From NCBI GenBank assembly GCA_945862475.1, contig CAMAYW010000201.1, forward strand, positions 1 through 5,287: 5,287 nucleotides of DNA. The letters run 5' to 3'. The notes beneath the pieces are model-generated. The model did no database searches. It was not told the origin of the DNA and saw only the letters and a list, made by a program, of their open reading frames with translations. Numbering within the stretch: position 1 is the first letter of the stretch; the number at the start of each line of letters is the position of its first letter. The translations under genes were made by a program, and so were the position numbers. This DNA is from Bacteriovorax stolpii. Lineage in GTDB: Bacteria; Bdellovibrionota; Bacteriovoracia; Bacteriovoracales; Bacteriovoracaceae. Of the stretch, positions 1 to 5,287 are shown in pieces.

Positions 1-1431
1 TTTAGACATCCAAGGAAAAAGACCATCACTTAAAAAGTTTTTTTTATAAGCTTCTTCTTTGGGATGCCAACATAGATCTCTCAAAAATAATCTGGCCCAA
101 TCTGAAGAGTTATAGCCTAATAAAAAATTTTGCATTAATTTAATTTCATGTCTCCTCTTCTTTATAGGTTGGTTTAAAGCCTCTTTTAATTTTTGTGCCG
201 TTTCGTGAATATCCCAAGGATTAATTGACACAGCATAACTCAGAGTCGAATGTGCTCCTGCAAATTCGCTTAGAAGCACAACCCCAGGTTTTTCACTTGA
301 TTGAGATATGACATACTCTAGGGAGACGAGATTCATACCATCACGTTTTGAACTAACGTGTAGCACTTCACTTAATTGATAAAGTGCCGATAATTCAAAT
401 TCTGTAACTGAGTTAAAAATATATTTAATAGGAGTCCAATCAGGTGTTCCAAACTCGCCATTGATGCTTGAAATTTCTTGTTCAATGTTTCCTTTTAAAA
501 TTTGATATTCAGTAACATTAATTCTGGAAGGGATAATGATTTGCACTAACTGAACTTTTTTATGCTCCTCGGGAAACTTTTGCAGAAAACTTCTGTATGC
601 ACTTAATTTGAGTGATAAACCTTTAATATAATCGAGTCTATCAACACCTAGAATCCACTGCATGTTAACTTTTGCACTTGAAAATTGGTCAATACAAGAA
701 ATTGTTTTTTGATTTTGTGCTAGCTTAAGAAAATAGTCAGAATCTATTGAAATGGGATAAACTCCCAGTGCTCGTTCTTTGGGTATTACTTTACCTAAAA
801 CACGCTGAACGCTACTTCTGAAATGATTAAGATAAGAAAGATCATGAAATCCAATTTGATCGCAAAGAATAAGTGAGTTAATAATTTCTTTTCTTTGGGG
901 CAATTCTCGAAATATTTCTGAGCTCGGAAAAGGGATATGTAAAAAGAAGCCAACCTTAAGATTTGGTCTTTTTTCTTTGATGAGGCCTGGTACGAGAAGA
1001 AGATGGAAATCATGAATCCAAATAAGATCGTCATCTTTTGCTTCTTTAATAATCGCATCAGCAACAATTGCATTCACCTTGCAAAAAGCGTTCCAGCCTT
1101 CTTGTTTGTGATGCACGAGATTCCCTTCATAGTGAAAAAGAGGCCACAGGACATCATTGCAATACAAATTATAAAAATCATCAAAAATATTTTTGTTAAT
1201 TAAGAGCGGGTGGCACTTCATGTTACAGCAGACTCCAGGCTCCATGCCTTGGATTAAATTAGCTTCGGTTTCATTTGTAACAATTCCCAGCCACTCAAAA
1301 TTAAAACCAACTCTCTCTGGATTTAACCCTCGGATGGCCGAAACCAAACCTCCTGAATTCATCATCATTTTATTTTCGCTATGATTAACTGAAATAGGCA
1401 GTCTGTTACTAACTAGAAGGCATCGTGACAT
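1..1431 (-). CDS. otsA: Trehalose-6-phosphate synthase OtsA (GT20), 3' end beyond window
   Basis: Cytoplasmic retaining glycosyltransferase that joins a nucleotide-activated glucose (usually UDP-glucose) to glucose-6-phosphate, giving trehalose-6-phosphate, the first step of the OtsAB pathway. I translated all 477 codons from ATG 1431 to base 1 and found no stop or frameshift. GT20 landmarks appear in order: VSNRLP (7-12), GGLVSA (27-32), FYN...LWP (86-97), WIHDFH (138-143), FFLHIPFPSSEIFR (162-175), IGFH (193-196), GVDRLDYIKG (262-271), PSR (301-303), RDGMNLVSLEY (363-373) and SEFAGA (388-393). The E. coli substrate-contact residues have counterparts at R10, G28, W47, Y87, W96, D141, H165, R265, K270, R303, D364 and E372. 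One small departure is L371, where E. coli has Lys (AKEY). The start is fixed by a GGAGGT six bases upstream. The family is normally about 470-490 residues, so the true end may be just outside or an OtsB phosphatase domain may follow. It is divergent from the GH15 gene. Confidence 0.97.
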   Translation of the reverse strand, partial: MSRCLLVSNRLPISVNHSENKMMMNSGGLVSAIRGLNPERVGFNFEWLGIVTNETEANLIQGMEPGVCCNMKCHPLLINKNIFDDFYNLYCNDVLWPLFHYEGNLVHHKQEGWNAFCKVNAIVADAIIKEAKDDDLIWIHDFHLLLVPGLIKEKRPNLKVGFFLHIPFPSSEIFRELPQRKEIINSLILCDQIGFHDLSYLNHFRSSVQRVLGKVIPKERALGVYPISIDSDYFLKLAQNQKTISCIDQFSSAKVNMQWILGVDRLDYIKGLSLKLSAYRSFLQKFPEEHKKVQLVQIIIPSRINVTEYQILKGNIEQEISSINGEFGTPDWTPIKYIFNSVTEFELSALYQLSEVLHVSSKRDGMNLVSLEYVISQSSEKPGVVLLSEFAGAHSTLSYAVSINPWDIHETAQKLKEALNQPIKKRRHEIKLMQNFLLGYNSSDWARLFLRDLCWHPKEEAYKKNFLSDGLFPWMSK

Positions 1432-1437
1432 AACATG

Positions 1438-1443
1438 ACCTCC
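1438..1443 (-). promoter_or_regulatory. Strong Shine-Dalgarno of otsA
   Basis: Read on the minus strand this is GGAGGT, with a 6-base spacer to the ATG at 1431-1429. It decides the otsA start and rules out the out-of-frame ATG at 1436-1434. The strong site contrasts with the divergent GH15 gene, which has none. Confidence 0.85.
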
Positions 1444-1444
1444 G

Positions 1445-1473
1445 TTGAATTGAGACGAATCTTATTCTAAAAT
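1445..1473 (+). promoter_or_regulatory. Sigma70-type promoter of the GH15 gene, probably leaderless
   Basis: A TTGAAT -35 element (1445-1450) and a TAAAAT -10 element (1468-1473) are separated by exactly 17 bases. The -10 matches TATAAT at 5 of 6 positions and the -35 matches TTGACA at 4 of 6, with TTGA intact. Transcription usually starts about 6-7 bases after the -10, which places it at 1479-1480, on or next to the A of the GH15 start codon. The bases before that ATG hold no Shine-Dalgarno. A leaderless mRNA is the inference. The promoter overlaps the otsA leader and ends next to the otsA Shine-Dalgarno. Confidence 0.55.
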
Positions 1474-1476
1474 TCG
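1456..1476. promoter_or_regulatory. Possible operator: CGAAT-N11-ATTCG inverted repeat
   Basis: Perfect 5-base inverted arms, CGAAT at 1456-1460 and ATTCG at 1472-1476, lie 11 bases apart. They overlap the -10 of the GH15 promoter and sit in the 48-bp divergent gap, the only intergenic place from which otsA and the GH15 gene could be controlled together. The arms are short and could arise by chance in AT-rich DNA. No regulator gene is in the window. Confidence 0.25.
1464..1469 (-). promoter_or_regulatory. Candidate -10 element for otsA
   Basis: On the minus strand this reads TAGAAT, a 5 of 6 match to TATAAT. It would give a start site near 1457 and a leader of about 25 bases that contains the otsA Shine-Dalgarno. 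No recognisable -35 lies at the right distance, which would fall inside the GH15 coding region. This is therefore only a positional guess. If real, it overlaps the GH15 promoter face to face and the two could not be occupied at once. Confidence 0.3.
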
Positions 1477-1479
1477 AAA

Positions 1480-3258
1480 ATGAAGAAGGCTCATCGCTAT
1501 AACATGGCCATCACTGGAAACTGTCACTACCTGGCATACGTAGATCTTGAAGGTGATGTTACTTGGATGTGTTGGCCACAGATGGACTCAAGTTTTATTT
1601 TTGGTTCCCTTCTTGATAAAGAAAAGGGTGGCTCATTTAAAATTATTCCGCAGTCAAAATTTTCGACACGTCAAAGATATATTGAAAACACAACAATCAT
1701 TTCCACGACTTTCTTTACGGAAGATGGAGACTTTGAAGTTTTGGATTTTGCCCCTCGCTTTAAAGTCTTTGATCGTTATCATAAACCGCTTCAATTTTTT
1801 AGGAAGATTAAAAGATTGAAAGGTCAGCCTAGGATTAAAATTATTTGCGATCCGCGTGGTCACTACGGTGAGACGATTCCAGATTCGACGATTGGTTCTA
1901 ATCACATCAACTATCAAGGTCTTCACTTTCCACTAAGACTTACAACAAATGCACCGAAAATTTACTTACTGGAAAAAAGAGAATTTGTCCTAACCGAAGA
2001 TATCTATATGGTTCTTTCTGGCGGAGTTCCCTTTGAACTTCCACTTAAGGAGACGTTCGAAGAGTTTTACTACAAAACAATCCGTTATTGGAGAAGTTGG
2101 GTTAAAGACACTGCGATACCAAATCTTTTTCAAAAACAAATGATTAGGTCTGCGCTTACGATTAAACTTCATCAATTTGAAGATACTGGAGCGATCATTG
2201 CTTCCGGTACGACCTCTCTACCTGAATATCCCGGAAGTGGTAGAAACTGGGATTATCGTTATTGTTGGCTAAGGGATTCCTATTTTAGTTTATCAGCTAT
2301 GACGAGTCTTGGACATTTTGAGGAAGCAGAAAAGTATCTTCATTTTATTAATAATATTCTTTATGACATTTCACATCTCCAACCTGTTTACAAGATTAAT
2401 GGAGAGTCTAATATTCCTGAAGGAGAACTCACTTTGAAAGGATATTTAGAGGAAGGTCCTGTGCGAGTGGGAAATGCAGCCTTTTCGCAGAAACAGTATG
2501 ATTCATTTGGACAGGTTATTTTAAGTTTATTGCCCCTTTACATGGATGAGAGAATAATTCATCGGGAGCAGTTATTAAGTTTAGATACCATTAGAAATCT
2601 TCTGACTCAAATTGAACTCAGGATGGATGAACCTGATTCAGGAATCTGGGAGTTTAGAGGTAAAAAACAAAAACATCTTGAAACCTATGTTTTTCACTGG
2701 GCGGGAGGAAAGGCCAGTGAGAAAATAGCGATTCACTATCAAGATAGTGAACTTTTAAATCAGTCAAAAAAAGTGATTGAGCTTGCTAAGAATAACATTG
2801 AGAAATGTTATCACCCAGATTTGAAATGCTATATGGCAGATCAAACTCTTGAAACTTTCGATGCCAGCGCCTTTCTTCTCATAATTTTAAATTATCTTTC
2901 TCCTCATGACGAAAAAACGAAGGCGCATTTTCATGCTCTCCAGAGAGAATTATTGACGAGTGAGGGAATGGTTTACAGATACCGCGCTCTAGACGACTTT
3001 GGTGAAACACATGCAACGTTTTTAATTTGTACCTATTGGTATATTGAGTCCCTCATTTGTTTGGGCTTTTTAGAAGAAGCAGAGAAAGTCTTAGAAAATA
3101 TTATTCTTCACGAAAACCATGTCGGTCTTCTGAGTGAAGATTTAAGTTCTATTGATGGTGGGCAGTGGGGAAATTTTCCTCAAACTTATAGTCACGTTGG
3201 TCTTATTAATACCGTGACTCGACTAGCGAAAAAAAAAGATAAACTTATTTTTGAGTAA
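1480..3258 (+). CDS. GH15 glycosidase, probable cytoplasmic trehalase or glucoamylase
   Basis: Inverting alpha-glucosidase of family GH15, whose bacterial members hydrolyse alpha-glucans (glucoamylase) or trehalose. Residues 5-150 fit the trehalase-like beta-sandwich N-terminal domain (ITGNCHYLAYVD, then TWMCWPQMDSS). Residues 215-580 form the (alpha/alpha)6 catalytic domain. Its hallmark NWDYRYCWLRD is at 256-266. The general acid is probably E391 (GIWEFRG) and the general base E553 (LLSEDLS), followed by GNFPQTYSHVGLI (564-576). The 592-residue length is normal. There is no signal peptide or membrane segment, so it should be cytoplasmic. The ATG at 1480 is preferred because RYNMAITGN matches the usual family beginning, although no ribosome site precedes it. 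Sitting divergently 48 bp from otsA favours trehalase, turning over stored trehalose, but the motifs alone do not exclude a glycogen/maltodextrin-active enzyme. The stop abuts the stop of the convergent NamZ-like gene. Confidence 0.95.
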   Translation: MKKAHRYNMAITGNCHYLAYVDLEGDVTWMCWPQMDSSFIFGSLLDKEKGGSFKIIPQSKFSTRQRYIENTTIISTTFFTEDGDFEVLDFAPRFKVFDRYHKPLQFFRKIKRLKGQPRIKIICDPRGHYGETIPDSTIGSNHINYQGLHFPLRLTTNAPKIYLLEKREFVLTEDIYMVLSGGVPFELPLKETFEEFYYKTIRYWRSWVKDTAIPNLFQKQMIRSALTIKLHQFEDTGAIIASGTTSLPEYPGSGRNWDYRYCWLRDSYFSLSAMTSLGHFEEAEKYLHFINNILYDISHLQPVYKINGESNIPEGELTLKGYLEEGPVRVGNAAFSQKQYDSFGQVILSLLPLYMDERIIHREQLLSLDTIRNLLTQIELRMDEPDSGIWEFRGKKQKHLETYVFHWAGGKASEKIAIHYQDSELLNQSKKVIELAKNNIEKCYHPDLKCYMADQTLETFDASAFLLIILNYLSPHDEKTKAHFHALQRELLTSEGMVYRYRALDDFGETHATFLICTYWYIESLICLGFLEEAEKVLENIILHENHVGLLSEDLSSIDGGQWGNFPQTYSHVGLINTVTRLAKKKDKLIFE

Positions 3259-4452
3259 CTAATAAAGTAAGAAGGGTTTTCTTCTGACTTTGAACAATTC
3301 TAGCTCTGGGTCAATGACTTTTTTATAAGCATCCCATTCGATACCATTTTTTATAGCATTGACCATTGTGGCCGAACCGTAGGTTCGAGATGACATATTT
3401 TCCACATTGAGCCGATTTTTAAATAATCGAACAAGAGTCGATGAAACCTTGTATGTAAATTCATCAGTTCTGACTTCCTCTCCATTCCACTCAAGCCAAA
3501 CACCGTGTGCGACTTGTCCAGTATAGACGGCCCTCGTTACGTTCCAACTAAAAGGGGAGAAGGTTACAGATGAGAAACCAAGTTGATTTAATTCATTGGC
3601 AAGTAATTTAGATTCATCTTCCGTGATCCATGGGGCGCCAAGAACTTTAAAGGCGAGTTCGTTCGTTTTTCCTCTACCGACAGCGAGATTGAAATTCTCT
3701 AGACTTCCCCAAATGGCATAAAGTCCAACTTGCTTGATCTCGATCAGGGCCGGTGAGGGAGCGATCCAAGGTCTATCAAGGTTTTGAATTTGATTTTCTC
3801 TACCCCATCCAGTGACTGGAATGATCGTGAGCTTTACACCCATTTGTTTTTCAGAGTTAATCATTAAAGAGAGTTCTCCCAAGGTCATTCCATGGCGAGT
3901 GGGAACAGTATGATAAGAGGTAAATCCACCAGCTAAAGTCGAATCGAGAACTTTGCCTTCGAGTCTTTCTCCACCTAATAGATTTGGTCTATCCAAAAGA
4001 ATGATCTCAACATTCAATGGGGCCGATGCCTTCATCACTTCAGCGATTGTAGAAAAATAGGTGTAATAACGAACACCAACATCTTGAAGATCAATCACAA
4101 TTGCATCAATGTTTTCCAGATCTTTTGGACTAGGTGCCTTGGTGGATCTTTTATAAAGTGAAATAACAGGGAGACCTGTTGATTCATCGGTTCCATCTTG
4201 GACCCACTCATCGGCCAGAGTTCTTAAACCATGTTCAGGTGCGAATATTTTCTTTAAGTCATAGTTCTTAAAAAGGATATCTATGAGGTGCTGCCCATTT
4301 TTATCCTGGCCAGCGGCATGAGTGAGAACAGCGAGTCTTTTTCCAATCAATTTCGATTGTACTTCACTATCCCATAAGCGATCGATTCCGTAGTCAATAG
4401 CTAAGACCTTAAAACTTAGAAGTATAAGAGAAAAAATGAAGATGTTTTTCAT
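3259..4452 (-). CDS. Secreted NamZ-like exo-beta-N-acetylmuramidase (DUF1343/GH171)
   Basis: Member of the DUF1343 family, whose characterised Bacillus subtilis member NamZ (YbbC) removes terminal N-acetylmuramic acid from peptidoglycan fragments; here the activity is inferred. Residues 1-18 look like a signal peptide (short positive start, hydrophobic core, cut near VLA/ID), placing it outside the cytoplasmic membrane. Family blocks in order: GKRLAVLTHAAG (37-48), FAPEHG (70-75), GLPVISLY (93-100), DLQDVGVRYYTYFSTI (121-136), LLDRPN (152-157), PTRHGMTLGEL (184-194), WIAPSPAL (229-236), NLAVGRGKTNELAF (255-268) and GAPWI (272-276). Its 397 residues are normal for the family. Departures include THAAG where many homologues have TNQTG, and NFNLAVGRGK where EGTNxSxGRGT is usual. 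A weak AGG lies 8 bases upstream of the ATG at 4452. It is alone on its strand in the window, with no nagZ or amidase partner, unlike the B. subtilis cluster. Confidence 0.92.
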   Translation of the reverse strand: MKNIFIFSLILLSFKVLAIDYGIDRLWDSEVQSKLIGKRLAVLTHAAGQDKNGQHLIDILFKNYDLKKIFAPEHGLRTLADEWVQDGTDESTGLPVISLYKRSTKAPSPKDLENIDAIVIDLQDVGVRYYTYFSTIAEVMKASAPLNVEIILLDRPNLLGGERLEGKVLDSTLAGGFTSYHTVPTRHGMTLGELSLMINSEKQMGVKLTIIPVTGWGRENQIQNLDRPWIAPSPALIEIKQVGLYAIWGSLENFNLAVGRGKTNELAFKVLGAPWITEDESKLLANELNQLGFSSVTFSPFSWNVTRAVYTGQVAHGVWLEWNGEEVRTDEFTYKVSSTLVRLFKNRLNVENMSSRTYGSATMVNAIKNGIEWDAYKKVIDPELELFKVRRKPFLLY

Positions 4453-4522
4453 AAAGACAACCTAACAAGTCTAATAGGGAATAGTCCAGAAGAAACCCTA
4501 TACCAAAGGGTGGAAATTAGAG

Positions 4523-4528
4523 TATGAT
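4523..4528 (+). promoter_or_regulatory. Candidate -10 for the membrane-protein operon
   Basis: TATGAT matches TATAAT at 5 of 6 positions and would start transcription near 4535, about 26 bases before the ATG. No -35 or extended -10 supports it. GATAAT at 4547-4552 is an equal match, but it would put the start inside the ribosome site and is less likely. Confidence 0.3.
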
Positions 4529-4552
4529 CCGCAAAAAATATTTAAAGATAAT

Positions 4553-4558
4553 AGGGGA
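4553..4558 (+). promoter_or_regulatory. Purine-rich ribosome site with short spacing before ATG 4561
   Basis: AGGGGA is the only Shine-Dalgarno-like run before the 158-residue gene. It lies just two bases from the ATG, closer than usual. It supports ATG 4561 because the next in-frame ATG (4621-4630 region) has no such site and would delete the first membrane helix. Confidence 0.5.
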
Positions 4559-4560
4559 AT

Positions 4561-5037
4561 ATGAAAATACTTGCACTTAGAGGTATAGCTATTTTTTTTC
4601 TTTTAGTGGTGGCAACTTCCATCATGATGGACCTCTCTAAATTAGAGTTTGGTACGACCGATTTTTTCCAAAAACACGGGATTTTCTTTCTCGTTTTCAT
4701 CACTATTTTCCCAAGATTGACCCTTCTTTTCTCTTCAGTTGCGACAGGAGGATTCATTTGGTGGTTAGGTTTCATTTTTTGTCCTCGAATCCTCGTGGCC
4801 GGACTTGCGACAGTCAGCTATTTTCACACCAATCCCGTCCTCGTGACCATCAGTTGGTTAGTTGCACTGGGGGGGGAGACGATGGAAAAATTGGGAATTG
4901 GTTCAAGTCGAAATAAATTTGTTTTTAGAACAGTAAGAATGGGTGGAAGTGCAGAGCGGCCCTCAGGTTCTTTTAATGAAAAGGCGACCATTAGTAGCGA
5001 TGACGTCATAGAGGCAGAATTTACTAAGAAAAATTAA
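4561..5037 (+). CDS. Small multi-pass membrane protein of unknown function
   Basis: I cannot name the family. The 158 residues show a hydrophobic helix at 7-24, a second at 40-60 (IFFLVFITIFPRLTLLF), and a third hydrophobic stretch at 63-105 interrupted by CPR (74-76) and YFHTNP (87-92), which probably makes two further segments. A polar, likely cytoplasmic tail follows (106-158), ending in an acidic DDVIEAEF (147-154) and a basic KKN. The aromatic/proline positions FPR, GGFIWWLGF and TNPVLVTISWL look like conserved family positions rather than random hydrophobicity, and I have an impression of similar unnamed proteins in other proteobacteria. It is divergent from the NamZ-like gene and ends 4 bases before the next gene, so the two are probably cotranscribed. 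Its coding sequence carries a T8 run (codons 11-13) and a G8 run (codons 103-106), both prone to slippage. It is clearly a real protein, with role unknown. Confidence 0.85.
   Translation: MKILALRGIAIFFLLVVATSIMMDLSKLEFGTTDFFQKHGIFFLVFITIFPRLTLLFSSVATGGFIWWLGFIFCPRILVAGLATVSYFHTNPVLVTISWLVALGGETMEKLGIGSSRNKFVFRTVRMGGSAERPSGSFNEKATISSDDVIEAEFTKKN
4869..4876 (+). repeat. G8 homopolymer inside the membrane-protein gene
   Basis: Eight consecutive Gs cover the last base of L103, G104, G105 and the first base of E106. Losing one G would end the protein after about 123 residues and gaining one after about 118. Either change removes the acidic DDVIEAEF tail but keeps the membrane part. Such a tract is unusual in otherwise AT-rich DNA and resembles a contingency (phase-variation) tract. 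It is also a site where sequencing errors are common. Confidence 0.8.
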
Positions 5038-5041
5038 TTGT

Positions 5042-5287
5042 ATGGCAAAAAAAGTACTTCGTTCGAATCTAGAATTGAGCGGGATCGCTCCAAACTTACT
5101 TTTAAAAGATGTCGAGATCACTGCCCCTTTTTTATTTAAGGGGGAGTTAAATCTCGAAGGCAAAGAGAGAGATTACCTTCTAAAGCTTGCTCAATACAAA
5201 AAAAATCTTAATTCCCTTAAGTACTTAAATTTATCAGAATATTTTTATCTTTGTATGGCCGCCCATTGGGCCCCGGCCGGAACATTT
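5042..5287 (+). CDS. Unrecognised protein, N-terminal 82 residues only
   Basis: An open frame runs from ATG 5042 to the window edge with no stop for 82 codons. It begins 4 bases after the upstream stop in the same operon direction. There is no clear Shine-Dalgarno, only a purine-rich AAGAAAAA run, which suggests translational coupling to the membrane-protein gene. The product starts MAKKVLRSNLELSGI, has no signal peptide or membrane helix in the visible part, and mixes Lys with Leu-rich amphipathic stretches (about 45-70), ending in CMAAHWAPAGTF. I do not recognise a family or catalytic motif. Reading frame, spacing and the lack of a competing frame support a real gene, while function is unknown. 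Confidence 0.75.
   Translation, partial: MAKKVLRSNLELSGIAPNLLLKDVEITAPFLFKGELNLEGKERDYLLKLAQYKKNLNSLKYLNLSEYFYLCMAAHWAPAGTF

Larger units (their letters stand above)
4453..4560. other. Divergent intergenic region between NamZ-like gene and membrane-protein gene
   Basis: This 108-bp gap must hold the promoters of both flanking genes. On the plus strand the best -10 is TATGAT (4523-4528, 5 of 6), giving a leader of about 25 bases, but I see no good -35. On the minus strand TTGGTA, 17 bases, then TATTCC (between about 4504 and 4476) is a weak candidate for the NamZ-like gene. Two near-identical words, AATAGGGAAT (4471-4480) and AATAGGGGAAT (4550-4560), lie near opposite ends. A 5-bp stem, ACCCT (4495-4499) with AGGGT (4507-4511), lies between. 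None is a firm regulatory call. Confidence 0.4.

Noticed and set aside
38..45. T8 run (A8 on the coding strand) in otsA as a phase-variation tract
   Set aside because: A/T runs of this length are expected by chance in AT-rich DNA, and it encodes an ordinary YKKN near the end of the catalytic domain.
1003..1384. Plus-strand open frames at 1003-1203 and 1193-1384 and a minus-strand frame at 795-1073
   Set aside because: They overlap the otsA frame, whose minus-strand translation carries uninterrupted GT20 motifs. Their own products show no recognisable pattern and no ribosome sites.
1547..2175. Alternative frames inside the GH15 gene on both strands (1547-1819, 1654-1926, 1990-2175)
   Set aside because: They are shadows of the GH15 frame, which has both catalytic glutamates and the full domain order.
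3270..3285. Hairpin AGAAG-GGTTTT-CTTCT at the GH15/NamZ junction as a bidirectional terminator
   Set aside because: The stem is only 5 bp with two G-C pairs, and no T-run follows on either strand. It also lies within the NamZ-like coding region.
4495..4511. ACCCT/AGGGT stem-loop as a riboswitch or attenuator
   Set aside because: A lone 5-bp stem with a 7-base loop, with no conserved aptamer features and no following T-run.
4542..5163. Minus-strand frames at 4542-4775, 4824-5009 and 4963-5163
   Set aside because: They lie antisense to the membrane-protein gene and its neighbour. Their composition is unlike real proteins, and the plus-strand frames have start context, membrane pattern and operon spacing.

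Overview
The window is AT-rich bacterial DNA, packed with genes and with no RNA genes, insertion sequences, CRISPR arrays or other mobile elements that I can see. It holds three recognisable genes, one small membrane protein of unknown function, and the start of an unrecognised gene. The low G+C, tight packing and gene mix would fit a Bdellovibrionota-type bacterium (for example a Bacteriovorax relative), but this is a weak inference and nothing in the window fixes the taxon.

Left half: a trehalose cassette. On the minus strand, positions 1431 to 1 encode an intact trehalose-6-phosphate synthase (OtsA, family GT20) that is still open at the window edge after 477 codons. Divergent from it, with only 48 bp between start codons, is a 592-residue cytoplasmic GH15 glycosidase with a trehalase-like N-terminal domain (1480-3258). 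One gene makes trehalose-6-phosphate. The other probably hydrolyses trehalose or an alpha-glucan, so the pair looks like a synthesis/breakdown switch. The gap holds a good sigma70-type promoter for the GH15 gene whose predicted start site falls on or next to the A of the ATG, and that gene has no Shine-Dalgarno. By contrast otsA has a strong GGAGGT. The GH15 mRNA may therefore be leaderless.

Middle: the GH15 gene meets a NamZ/DUF1343 (GH171-type) gene tail to tail at 3258/3259, with directly abutting stop codons and no terminator. The minus-strand NamZ-like protein (3259-4452) has a signal peptide and should act outside the cytoplasmic membrane on N-acetylmuramic acid-containing muropeptides or glycans.

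Right: a 108-bp divergent gap (4453-4560) separates the NamZ-like gene from a plus-strand pair. The first is a 158-residue multi-pass membrane protein with an acidic C-terminal tail and a run of eight Gs in its coding sequence. Four bases after its stop comes the start of an unrecognised gene that runs off the window. No gene-free stretch exceeds 108 bp. No clear novel multi-gene system is visible. The points most worth checking are the putative leaderless promoter, the G8 tract, the abutting stops, and the unnamed membrane protein with its neighbour.
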